A stretch of 64,000 nucleotides of DNA, from positions 62,001 through 126,000 of the forward strand of contig NZ_JNFC01000012.1 in NCBI RefSeq assembly GCF_000756385.1, given 5' to 3'. This stretch comes from Sphingopyxis sp. LC363. Its GTDB lineage: Bacteria > Pseudomonadota > Alphaproteobacteria > Sphingomonadales > Sphingomonadaceae. Shown here in pieces: positions 52,002 to 60,521 of the stretch (position 1 is its first letter; every line of letters begins with the position of its first letter). A program made the position numbers and the translations under genes. Under the pieces are notes generated by a model. It was not told the origin of the DNA. It saw nothing but the letters and a program-made list of their open reading frames with translations, and did no database searches.

Positions 52002-53231
52002 TCAGGGCAGGATGCGGCCCTCGTCGCGGCGCGGCATCGGCGCGACGAAACGCAGCACCAGCGCGGAGAGCAGAAGCCAGCCGGCGGACCCGAGGATCGC
52101 CGCGGGCAGGCTGCTGAGGTCGGCGACCAGCCCGAGCGTATAGGCGCCGAGCGCCATCGCGCCGAAGGTCACCGCCTGATAGATCGACAGGCAGCGGCCG
52201 AGTATCTCTTCGGGCGAGCGGAGCTGCATCGCGACGTTCAGCGTCGTCAGCGTCGAGACCCACGCGCCGCCCGCGACGAAGGCGGCGACCATCAGGGCGG
52301 GGAGGTTGGCCGTCAGCGCGACCGGCAGCATCGCGGCGGTGAAGATCAGCGACGCGGTCGTCACCACCCGGTCGCTGCCCCAGCGGCGCCGCGCCTGTCC
52401 GACCCACAGCGCGGCAAAGATCGACCCCGCGCCAAAAGCGGCAAGACACAGGCCGTAGATGATTTCGGTCCCGTGCAGCCGGTCACGGACGAGCGAAGGA
52501 AGCAGCGCTTGAAACCCTGCCGCGCCGAAACCGAAGGCGAAACCGCGAATCAACACGCGGCGCACCGGGTCCGAATGCGCGCAGAATCTTATGCCCGCGG
52601 CGATCGCCGTCAGCATCGGCGTCCTTCGCGGCGGCAGCGTTCCGGGATGCCAGCGCAGCAGCACGACGATCAACGCGACATAGCTTAGTGCGTTGAGCCC
52701 GAAAGCGGCGGCGGTGCCGACGATCGCGACCAGCATCCCACCCAGCGCGGGCCCGACGCTGCGCGCGAGGTTGAAGGCGATGGTGTTGAGAGCGATCGCC
52801 TGCGGCAAATCCCTGGGACCGACTTGCAAGCGCACCGACGCCTGCCACGCGGGGCCGTTGAGCGCGGTGCCGCATCCGACCGCGAGCGTGAAGAACAGTA
52901 GCGTCAGCGGCGTGATCGCATCCATATAGGTCGTGACCGTCAGCGCCGCCGAGACGATCAGCATCCCCGTTTGCGCCGCGAGCATCACGCGTCGCCGGTC
53001 GAAATTGTCGGCGATCGCGCCGGCGAAGATGCCGAGCAGCATGACGGGGATCGTCGTGCTCGCGGCCACCAGCGCGATCAGCAGGTGCGATTGGGTCAGC
53101 TCGGTCATCAGCCACGCCGCCGCGACCGACTGGATCATCGATCCCATGTTCGACGCAAGGTTCGCGATCCAGATCGCGCGGAACGCCGGGTAGCGGAAGG
53201 GCGCGAACGCAGAGGGTGGTTCGGGGCTCAC
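52002..53231 (-). CDS. MFS transporter, EntS-like exporter family
   Basis: A 409-residue inner-membrane protein with about 12 hydrophobic segments. The opening FAPFRYPAFRAIWIANLASNMG and the motif AGAIADNFDRRRVML are typical of the EntS/MFS_3 group, which mostly exports siderophores or drugs. The GTG at 53231 is taken as start; a TTG at 53267 adds 12 residues and would lie only 5 bases after the sulfatase stop. It follows the sulfatase and GH3 genes on the same strand. Whether it serves the glycan locus is unknown. Confidence 0.8.
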   Translation of the reverse strand: MSPEPPSAFAPFRYPAFRAIWIANLASNMGSMIQSVAAAWLMTELTQSHLLIALVAASTTIPVMLLGIFAGAIADNFDRRRVMLAAQTGMLIVSAALTVTTYMDAITPLTLLFFTLAVGCGTALNGPAWQASVRLQVGPRDLPQAIALNTIAFNLARSVGPALGGMLVAIVGTAAAFGLNALSYVALIVVLLRWHPGTLPPRRTPMLTAIAAGIRFCAHSDPVRRVLIRGFAFGFGAAGFQALLPSLVRDRLHGTEIIYGLCLAAFGAGSIFAALWVGQARRRWGSDRVVTTASLIFTAAMLPVALTANLPALMVAAFVAGGAWVSTLTTLNVAMQLRSPEEILGRCLSIYQAVTFGAMALGAYTLGLVADLSSLPAAILGSAGWLLLSALVLRFVAPMPRRDEGRILP

Positions 53232-53272
53232 GCCATCGCGCCTACCGTCCGCAAGCAGCCGTCGCAACCCGG

Positions 53273-54832
53273 TCAGGAAATGGCGGGGCCACTCGTATCC
53301 CTATATTCGCGGCGCAGTTCGACCAGCCGCCGCTTCATCGCCGCGATCGGACCCTTCATCGCCGGATCGCCGATCCGATTGTCCATCTCGTGCGGATCTT
53401 TCTTCAGGTCGTAAAACTCCCACGCGTCGAGCCCTTCGCCATAGAAACGCACGAGTTTGTACCGCTCGCCGCGTACGCCATAGTGCGCGCGCACCGCGTG
53501 GAACCCTGGAAATTCGTAGTAATGATAATAAACATCCTTGCGCCAGTCGCGCAGCGTGCGGCCGGCCAGTAGCGGCGTCATCGACCGGCCTTGGATCGTC
53601 GCCGGACCCTTGACCCCGGCATAGTCGAGGAAGGTCGGCGCATAGTCGATATTCTGGATCGGCGCAGCGATGCGGGTGCCCGGGCGAATATGCCCCGGAT
53701 ACTGGATCAGGAACGGCGTGCGCATCGATTCTTCATAGATGAAGCGCTTGTCGAACCAGCCATGCTCGCCCAGGTAAAAGCCCTGGTCGGAGGTGTAGAC
53801 GACGATCGTGTTCCGATCGAGGCCACTTTCTTCCAGATAGTCGAGCACCGCGCCGACGCCTTCGTCGACCGCCGCGATCGTGCCCAGATATTGCTGCATG
53901 TAACGCTGATATTTCCACAGCGCGAGGTCGCGGCCCGACAGCGGCGCGGCGTTGAGCCGGTCGTTGTCGGCCTGCATCGCCGCGTCCCATTCGGCCTGCT
54001 GTGCGTGCGTCATCCGGTCGAAAGCGCCGGGCCAGCGGTTGTAGCGCAGCTGCGCCGACCCCTTCGCGACCGTCATCTTGAGGTCGTGCCCCTCATACAT
54101 ATCGCGATAGATGTTCATTTCCTGTGTGCCTGCGGCGATGCGGCCGCGATAATCGTCGAAATAATTGCCCGGCACGGGAAAGGTCACGCCCTGATATTTC
54201 CGCACATGGCGCAGCGCAGGCATGAAATTGCGGTGCGGCGCCTTGTGGTGGATCATTATCGCAAAGGGCTTCGACTTGTCGCGCCCGGTTTTCAGCCAGT
54301 CGAGGCTGTACTGCGTGATGAGGTCGGTGGCATAGCCCTCGACGACGCTGCGTCCCTTGGGCGTGATGATGTCAGGGTTATAATATTCGCCCTGATCGTC
54401 GAGCACTTTCCAGTCGTCGAAGCCGATGCCTTCGGGCGAATAGTTGATGTGCCATTTGCCGAACATCGCGGTCGCATAGCCCGCCTGGCCCAGCGCGCGC
54501 GGCCAGACCCAGACATTATTGTCGAACCGCTGGCCGTTCTGGGTGAAACCATGCGCGTGACTCTGCCGCCCGGTGAGCAACGTCGCGCGGCTGGGACCGC
54601 ACAGCGAATTGCCAACGAAGCTCTGCGTGAAGATCGCGCCATTTTTCGCGATCCGGTCGATATTGGGCGTCGGCGCCAGCTTCGACAGCGGCGAGCCATA
54701 GGCCGAAATCGCCTGATAGGCATGATCGTCCGACATGATGTAGACGATGTTCGGGCGTGCGGCCGGCTCTGCCCCCGCCGCGGCAACGAAAGCGAGCGGG
54801 AGCGCGAGCGCGAGAGGAAGGCGAAAGCGCAT
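53273..54832 (-). CDS. Exported sulfatase, S1 family, Cys type (S1_11-like, GlcNAc-6-sulfatase)
   Basis: A 519-residue alkaline-phosphatase-fold sulfatase with a signal peptide (LAFVAAAGA). The formylglycine site is C78 in SLCGPSRATLLTGR, so activation needs a formylglycine-generating enzyme encoded elsewhere. Metal and substrate motifs include YIMSDDHAYQA, MFGKWHIN, HHKAPHRNFMP and YTSDQGFYLGEHGWFDK given as YTSDQGFYLGEHGW. HKAPHRNFMP and the general layout resemble the S1_11 subfamily, whose known members remove 6-sulfate from GlcNAc. One base separates it from the GH3 stop. Confidence 0.85.
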   Translation of the reverse strand: MRFRLPLALALPLAFVAAAGAEPAARPNIVYIMSDDHAYQAISAYGSPLSKLAPTPNIDRIAKNGAIFTQSFVGNSLCGPSRATLLTGRQSHAHGFTQNGQRFDNNVWVWPRALGQAGYATAMFGKWHINYSPEGIGFDDWKVLDDQGEYYNPDIITPKGRSVVEGYATDLITQYSLDWLKTGRDKSKPFAIMIHHKAPHRNFMPALRHVRKYQGVTFPVPGNYFDDYRGRIAAGTQEMNIYRDMYEGHDLKMTVAKGSAQLRYNRWPGAFDRMTHAQQAEWDAAMQADNDRLNAAPLSGRDLALWKYQRYMQQYLGTIAAVDEGVGAVLDYLEESGLDRNTIVVYTSDQGFYLGEHGWFDKRFIYEESMRTPFLIQYPGHIRPGTRIAAPIQNIDYAPTFLDYAGVKGPATIQGRSMTPLLAGRTLRDWRKDVYYHYYEFPGFHAVRAHYGVRGERYKLVRFYGEGLDAWEFYDLKKDPHEMDNRIGDPAMKGPIAAMKRRLVELRREYRDTSGPAIS

Positions 54833-54833
54833 C

Positions 54834-57152
54834 CTATTCGGTCAGCTCGAAGTTGGCTTCCTGCCCCTCGGCCGACGACGGCCCGACCCACAGCTTGAAC
54901 TGGCCGGGCTCGCTGCCCCAGCTCATATCCTGCCGCGTGAAGGCCAGATCGGCGTCGGTCAGGGTGAAGCGGACCGTCCGTTTTTCGCCCTTCTTGAGGT
55001 TGATTTTCTCGAAGCCTTTCAATTCCTTCACCGGGCGTGTCACCGATCCGACAAGATCGCGAACGTAAAGCTGCACGACCTCCTCGCCGTCGCGCGCGCC
55101 GCTGTTGGTCACGGTAACGCTCGCCGTCAGTGTCTCGCCGGGGCGGATCTTATTCCGGTCGAGCGTCACCGGCGAATAGGTGAAGCTGGTGTAGCTGAGG
55201 CCATAGCCGAACGGATAGAGCGGCGTGTTCGGCGTATTGAGGTAGCGCGAGACATATTTCGCATCGGGGTCCGCCGGATTGATCGGCCGCCCGGTATTCT
55301 TCATGTCGTAATGGATCGGCACCTGCCCGACATTGCGCGGGAAGGTGACCGGCAGCTTGCCCGACGGATTGTACCGGCCATAGAGGACGTCGGCGATCGC
55401 ATGGCCGCCCATCGTGCCGGGGTACCAGGCCTCGAGGATCGCATCGACATTGGCGTCGGCCCATTCGATGCTGTTCGGCCGCCCGCTCATCAGCACGAGG
55501 ACGATCGGCTTGCCGGTCTTTTTGAGCTCTTCAAGCAGCGCCAACTGATTGCCGGGCAGGTCGAGCGAGGTGCGGCTCGCCGCCTCGCCGGTCATGTCCC
55601 AGCGTTCGCCCATCGCCGCGATGATCACGTCGGATTTCTGCGCCAGCGCGATCGCTTCGGCGAACCCGTCGGTCTTGCCCGCGTCGGCGAACGCATAGCT
55701 CGCGCCCTTGGCAAAAGCGACGCTCGTCCCCTTCGGTGCGCCGGCCTGCATCCCCTCGATCAGGGTGACCGGCCGCGTCTTGCGGTCGCCCGCCGCCGAC
55801 CAGCTGCCGATCATGTCCTCCTTGCTGTTGCCGAGCGGGCCGATCACCGCGATCGACTTCGCCGCTGCGGCGAGGGGCAGGGCATTGTCCTTGTTCTTGA
55901 GGAGAACGATCGATTTGCGCGCGACATCGCGCGCGGCTTCGAGGAAGTCGGGGCGATAGATGGTCGCTTTCTCGCGTGCTTCGTCGGAATAGCGATAAGG
56001 ATCCTCGAACAGGCCGAGGCGGTATTTCATCTCGAGAATCGCCTTCACCGCGGCGTCGACACGCTTCACGTCGACCTTTCCCTCGGCGACCGACTTGGCG
56101 AGATGGTCCATGAACACCGCGCCCTGCAGGTCCATGTCGACGCCGGCGTTGATCGCCTGTTCGCCGGCCTGCTTCAGGTCCTTCGAATAGCCGTGCGCGA
56201 CCATTTCGTTGATCGACGTGTAATCGGTTACGATAAAGCCCTTGAAGCCCCATTTCTCGCGCAGGACGTCGGTCAGCAGATAGTGGCTGCCCGACGCCGG
56301 GACGCCGTCATACTCGTTGAACGACGTCATGAAGGTCGCCGCGCCGGCATCGGCCGCTGCCTTGAAGGGCGGCAGATAGATGTCGCGCAGCGTGCGCTCC
56401 GAAATGTCGACCGTATGATAATCGCGGCCCGCCTGCGCGGCGCCGTAAGCGGCGAAATGCTTCGCCGTCGCCAGTACGGTATCGACGCGCTTCAAATCGT
56501 CGCCTTGGAACCCGCGCACGCGCGCGGCGGCGATCTTGCTGCCGAGATAGACATCTTCGCCCGCGCCTTCGGACATGCGGCCCCAGCGTGGGTCGCGCGC
56601 GACGTCGACCATCGGCGCGAAGGTCCAGTGAATGCCCTCGGCCGAGGCTTCGGTCGCCGCGATTCGTGCTGCCTTTTCAATGGCTTTCAAGTCCCAGCTC
56701 GCCGATTCGCCGAGTGAGATGGGGAAGATGGTGCGGTGACCGTGGATGACGTCATAGCCGAAGAGCAGGGGAATCTTGAGCCGCGTTTCCTCGACCGCCA
56801 GCCGCTGCAGGTCGCGCGTATATTTGGCCGTGAAGGCGTTGAAGATCGACCCGATCCGCCCCTTGCGGATATCGTCCTGATAGCCCTGGCGCATCGTCGG
56901 CCCGGTCGAATCCCAGTCGCTGGTCAGCAGCGACAATTGCCCGATTTTTTCGTCGAGCGTCATCTTCGCGATCAGTTCGGCGATGAAGCGATCCATCTTC
57001 GGATCGGGGCGCATCCATCCCGTCGAATCCTCCGGGGCGGCCTCGCTCTTGCTCGTCGCCGGTTTCGCCATGAGCGGAGCGGGGGTGAGCTGTCCTGCCA
57101 CCATCAGGGTGGCCAGCGTCAGGCATGTCAGGTTGCGCGTCATCGGCGGCAT
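54834..57152 (-). CDS. Exported glycoside hydrolase family 3, BglX-like beta-glucosidase
   Basis: A 772-residue enzyme with a signal peptide, the (beta/alpha)8 domain with FGYDVIHGHRTIFPI, KHFAAYGAAQAGRDYH and the nucleophile Asp in GFIVTDYTSINEM, followed by the alpha/beta sandwich and a C-terminal fibronectin-III-like domain (TVTNSGARDGEEVVQLYVRD given as TVTNSGARDGEE). By family it cleaves terminal beta-glucosyl residues. The neighbouring GH144-like gene suggests beta-1,2-glucan fragments as a possible substrate. Start ATG 57152 follows GGGAAGGA. First gene of the minus-strand unit GH3-sulfatase-MFS. Confidence 0.92.
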   Translation of the reverse strand: MPPMTRNLTCLTLATLMVAGQLTPAPLMAKPATSKSEAAPEDSTGWMRPDPKMDRFIAELIAKMTLDEKIGQLSLLTSDWDSTGPTMRQGYQDDIRKGRIGSIFNAFTAKYTRDLQRLAVEETRLKIPLLFGYDVIHGHRTIFPISLGESASWDLKAIEKAARIAATEASAEGIHWTFAPMVDVARDPRWGRMSEGAGEDVYLGSKIAAARVRGFQGDDLKRVDTVLATAKHFAAYGAAQAGRDYHTVDISERTLRDIYLPPFKAAADAGAATFMTSFNEYDGVPASGSHYLLTDVLREKWGFKGFIVTDYTSINEMVAHGYSKDLKQAGEQAINAGVDMDLQGAVFMDHLAKSVAEGKVDVKRVDAAVKAILEMKYRLGLFEDPYRYSDEAREKATIYRPDFLEAARDVARKSIVLLKNKDNALPLAAAAKSIAVIGPLGNSKEDMIGSWSAAGDRKTRPVTLIEGMQAGAPKGTSVAFAKGASYAFADAGKTDGFAEAIALAQKSDVIIAAMGERWDMTGEAASRTSLDLPGNQLALLEELKKTGKPIVLVLMSGRPNSIEWADANVDAILEAWYPGTMGGHAIADVLYGRYNPSGKLPVTFPRNVGQVPIHYDMKNTGRPINPADPDAKYVSRYLNTPNTPLYPFGYGLSYTSFTYSPVTLDRNKIRPGETLTASVTVTNSGARDGEEVVQLYVRDLVGSVTRPVKELKGFEKINLKKGEKRTVRFTLTDADLAFTRQDMSWGSEPGQFKLWVGPSSAEGQEANFELTE

Positions 57153-57199
57153 GATTCGTCCTTCCCGGTCGGGTTTGCTTATACATTGTCACGCGGATT

Positions 57200-57214
57200 G
57201 GCCGAATTTCGGCC
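57200..57214. promoter_or_regulatory. Perfect odd palindrome in the GH3/receptor promoter region
   Basis: GGCCGAA-T-TTCGGCC, 48 bases before the GH3 start in the 246-base divergent region. It could be an operator or a leader hairpin. Nothing else besides this and the site at 57274 stands out in the region. Confidence 0.4.
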
Positions 57215-57273
57215 GAAAACCGGCTGGCCCCCGATCATATCCATCTGTGTCGCTTCCCCCTATACAGCTATCG

Positions 57274-57287
57274 TGAAACCGGTTACA
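57274..57287. promoter_or_regulatory. LacI-family-type operator
   Basis: TGAAACC-GGTTACA has the central CCGG and outer arms typical of LacI-family sites (consensus-like TGAAACCGGTTTCA with one mismatch). It lies between divergent GH3 and the TBDR. No LacI-type gene is in the window, so the regulator would be encoded elsewhere. Confidence 0.5.
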
Positions 57288-57398
57288 AATCAAAAAAACA
57301 ACGACGCGGTTTTCGCGACTCGTTGCTGCACGGTGGCAAGGCCGGGCGGCTGGCAAGGCGAGAGCGGAAATGGTCGGGGCACAAAAAGGGAGGATGCC

Positions 57399-60300
57399 GT
57401 GAAGTTTTCGTATGAATTTCAGACCATGACCGCGCACCGGTCGCGCGCACGCCGGCTCGCCGCGGCGCTTGCATGGAGCAGCGCGGGCGCTGCACTGGCC
57501 GTTGCCGTTGCCGTTGCCGTTGCCGTCGCGACGCCGGCGCACGCGCAGGTGTCGAACGCCTCGCTGCGCGGCACGGTGAAGGCCGAAGGCGGCGTGACGC
57601 AGGTCACCGCGATCAATGTCGATACCGGCCTGACGCGCAGCGTCGCGGTGGGCGCGAACGGCAGCTATAATATCGCCTCGCTCCCCGTCGGCACCTATCG
57701 CCTCGAACTGACGACGCCGAACGGTGTCCGCCGCACCGACGAGTTTACGCTCTCGGTGGGACAGAGCGCGGTGCTCGATTTCGATTTCTCGCAGCCCGAC
57801 ATCGCGTCGGCCGAGGGCGACGCGATCATCGTCACCGGTACGCGCATCCGTTCACTTGAGGGCGGCGAGGTCGGCTCGAACATCACGCAGCGCCAGATCG
57901 AGGTGCTGCCGCAAAATAACCGCAACTTCCTCGCCTTCGCCGATCTCGCGCCGGGCGTCCAGTTCGTGACCGGCGGTAACGGGCAGTCGCGCCTCCAGGG
58001 CGGCGCGCAGGACAGCCGCAGCGTCAACATCTTCATCGATGGTGTCGGGCAGAAGGATTATGTTCTCAAGAACGGGGTTACCGGGCAGGATTCGACGCAA
58101 GGCAACCCGTTCCCGCAGCTCGCGGTCGGCGAGTATCGCGTCCTGTCATCGAACTATAAGGCCGAGTTCGACCAGGTGAGTTCGGTCGCGATTACGGCGG
58201 TGACCAAATCGGGCACCAACGAATTCCACGGCGAAGCCTTCATCGACTATACCGACCAGAGCCTGCGCGACGCGCGTCCGAACGAGCTCACGACGGGCAA
58301 GGTCAAGACCAAGGATTTCCAGTTCGGCGGTGCGCTCGGCGGTCCGATCATCAAGGACATGCTGCACTTCTTCGTGACCTATGAAGGCAAAAGGCAAGAA
58401 AATCCGGTCGATGTCCGGCCGGGGCTCAACCTGCCGGTCAGCTATTTTCCTTCGGAATATCAGGGGGTGTTCGGGCCGACCAACGCGACCTTCAACGAGG
58501 ATCTGTATTTCGGCAAACTCAGTTTCCAGCCTTCGAACAGCGACCTGATCGAGGTGTCGGGCAAATATCGCAAGGAAAGCGGCGAGTTTCTGTCGAGCGG
58601 CATCAACGCCCGCAGCACGATCAGTTCGCAAGATGTCGAGGAACTGCGCGTGACCGGCCGGTGGGAACATACGGCGGACAATTGGATCAATGATTTCAAG
58701 CTGACCTATGAAGACGTCAAATGGGCGCCCACGCCGGTCGAATTCGGCAACGCGTTCCTCTTTGCCTATGCGGGTCCGTCGCCGACCAACCCGCAGCCGG
58801 GCGTGGTCGTGCGCGGAGACATTCTGCGCACCGGCGGCGGCGGCAATTATCAGGACAAGGGCCAGAAGGGCTGGGGCGTCCAGAACGACTTCACCTGGAC
58901 CGGTTTCGAAGGCCACACGATCAAGGTTGGCGCAAAGGCCAAATGGGTCGAACTCAACACACTCCAGCTCGGCAATTTCAACCCGCTTTATACCTATAAT
59001 CCCGCTTTCAATCCAGGCGGCGGCAGCTTCAACGACGAGGTTCCGTATCGCGTCCAGTTCGGTGCGCAGACCGGCAACGGCAGCCCGATCGTCAATTCGA
59101 AGAATTTCCAGTTCGGCATCTATGTCCAGGACGACTGGGAGGTCACCGACCGGCTGACGCTCAATCTTGGCGTGCGCTGGGACTATGAGCGGACGCCGGC
59201 CTTCCTCGACTTCGTCCACCCCGCCGACGCGGTCAATGCGGTGTCGCCGGCCAATTATCCGAACCTGATCAACGCCGATTACGACATCAACGACTTCATC
59301 TCGACGGGATCGGAACGCAAGGCGTTCACCGGGGCATGGCAACCGCGCATCGGTTTCAGCTACGAACTCGACGACGAGGCACGCTATGTCCTGTTCGGCG
59401 GTTTCGGCCGCTCGTACGACCGCAACCAGTTCGACTTCCTGCAACAGGAGATCAGCGTCGGTTCCTACACGACCCGGACATTCAACTTCATCACGGGTGA
59501 CCCGAACAACACATGCGTTCCCGGACCGACCTGCGTTCCTTGGGATCCGGTCTATTTGACCGAAGCCGGCCGCGCTCAACTGCTGGCGCAGGCCGGGCCG
59601 GGCGGCGGACGCGAACTGCGTTTCATCGACAATGACCTGAAGGTGCCCTATTCGGACCAGTTCAGCTTGGGCTTCCGTGCGCGCGTGACTCCGCTGTTCG
59701 AAGCCGAAGTCGGTTACAGCCACATCGAGAGCAAGGATGGTTTCGCCTATCTCTTGGGCAATCGCCGGCCCGACGGCACCTTCTTCCCGCCCGCGCCGGC
59801 GGCACCGGGATCGCCCTTCGGTTTCGCCCCGCCGGGCTTCGGTTCGATCATCATCGGAACGAACGGCCTCGAAACCAGTGCGGATTCGGGCTATCTGAAG
59901 CTCGTAAAGAACTACACGGCGGCTTCGCCGTGGAGCTTCTCGGCGACCTACACCTATACCGAGGCCGAGGAGAACCGAAACTTTGGCGAGACGTTCAGCC
60001 TCGATTTTCCGTCGCTCGACGATTATCCGATTACGCGGTCGAGCGGGGTGCGCAAGCATCGCCTCGTCGCGACGGGGTCGGTCGATCTGCCGATCGGGGT
60101 TACGCTGTCGGGCAAGTTCCAGATCGCCTCGCCGCCATATCTCAAGCGGTTCATCGATGTCGGCGGCGCCAATCCGTCGCGCAACGTGATCTCGAACGAG
60201 GCCGACGGCAACGGCGATCGCTGGGGTTTCCGCCAGATGGACATCGCGATCACCAAATATATCCCGTTCAGGTTCATCAGCGAGGAATCGCGCCTGCGGC

Positions 60301-60452
60301 TCCGCGTCGACATTCTGAACCTGTTCAACGACCGCAACTATGTCGATTACAACAATGACCCGACGTCGCCCGACTATCTGAGCATTTCGGGCAATGGCGT
60401 TGGCGGCAACCCGCCGCGTACGCTAAAGTTTTCGGCCGGCTTCTCTTTCTGA
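57399..60452 (+). CDS. TonB-dependent receptor with N-terminal carboxypeptidase-regulatory-like domain
   Basis: A 1017-residue outer-membrane receptor. After the signal peptide (TPAHAQ) comes a beta-sandwich of the carboxypeptidase-regulatory type (about 50-130; ASLRGTVKAEGGV, NGSYNIASLPVGTYRLEL), then the plug with AIIVTGTRIRS and RSVNIFIDGVGQKDYV, and an Oar-like barrel. The GTG start follows GGGAGG by 5 bases; the next ATG at 57426 has no good site. The signal peptide contains a tandem hexanucleotide repeat. Divergent from GH3 and upstream of GH144-like and GH2 genes, it is the probable glucan oligosaccharide receptor (inference). Confidence 0.92.
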   Translation: MKFSYEFQTMTAHRSRARRLAAALAWSSAGAALAVAVAVAVAVATPAHAQVSNASLRGTVKAEGGVTQVTAINVDTGLTRSVAVGANGSYNIASLPVGTYRLELTTPNGVRRTDEFTLSVGQSAVLDFDFSQPDIASAEGDAIIVTGTRIRSLEGGEVGSNITQRQIEVLPQNNRNFLAFADLAPGVQFVTGGNGQSRLQGGAQDSRSVNIFIDGVGQKDYVLKNGVTGQDSTQGNPFPQLAVGEYRVLSSNYKAEFDQVSSVAITAVTKSGTNEFHGEAFIDYTDQSLRDARPNELTTGKVKTKDFQFGGALGGPIIKDMLHFFVTYEGKRQENPVDVRPGLNLPVSYFPSEYQGVFGPTNATFNEDLYFGKLSFQPSNSDLIEVSGKYRKESGEFLSSGINARSTISSQDVEELRVTGRWEHTADNWINDFKLTYEDVKWAPTPVEFGNAFLFAYAGPSPTNPQPGVVVRGDILRTGGGGNYQDKGQKGWGVQNDFTWTGFEGHTIKVGAKAKWVELNTLQLGNFNPLYTYNPAFNPGGGSFNDEVPYRVQFGAQTGNGSPIVNSKNFQFGIYVQDDWEVTDRLTLNLGVRWDYERTPAFLDFVHPADAVNAVSPANYPNLINADYDINDFISTGSERKAFTGAWQPRIGFSYELDDEARYVLFGGFGRSYDRNQFDFLQQEISVGSYTTRTFNFITGDPNNTCVPGPTCVPWDPVYLTEAGRAQLLAQAGPGGGRELRFIDNDLKVPYSDQFSLGFRARVTPLFEAEVGYSHIESKDGFAYLLGNRRPDGTFFPPAPAAPGSPFGFAPPGFGSIIIGTNGLETSADSGYLKLVKNYTAASPWSFSATYTYTEAEENRNFGETFSLDFPSLDDYPITRSSGVRKHRLVATGSVDLPIGVTLSGKFQIASPPYLKRFIDVGGANPSRNVISNEADGNGDRWGFRQMDIAITKYIPFRFISEESRLRLRVDILNLFNDRNYVDYNNDPTSPDYLSISGNGVGGNPPRTLKFSAGFSF
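57498..57527. repeat. Hexanucleotide tandem repeat in a signal-peptide coding region
   Basis: GCCGTT is repeated five times (last copy GCCGTC), encoding alternating Ala-Val in the hydrophobic core of the receptor's signal peptide. Gain or loss of a unit would keep the frame and change the core by two residues. Confidence 0.85.
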
Positions 60453-60463
60453 CCGGCTGACCG

Positions 60464-60511
60464 GGCGCCCGGCCTGCACCCCCCTCCCGTGGGCCGGGCG
60501 CCTCAATTTTT
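60464..60511 (+). terminator. Rho-independent terminator abutting the next gene's ribosome site
   Basis: GGCGCCCGGCC (60464-60474) pairs exactly with GGCCGGGCGCC (60492-60502), followed by TCAATTTTT. The T-run ends directly before GGAG, the ribosome site of the GH144-like gene at 60522. It ends the receptor transcript or dampens readthrough. Confidence 0.8.
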
Positions 60512-60521
60512 GGAGTATTTC

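Noticed and set aside
58146-60059. Long open frame antisense to the Oar-like receptor
   Set aside because: Shadow frame without motifs, opposite a complete TonB receptor.
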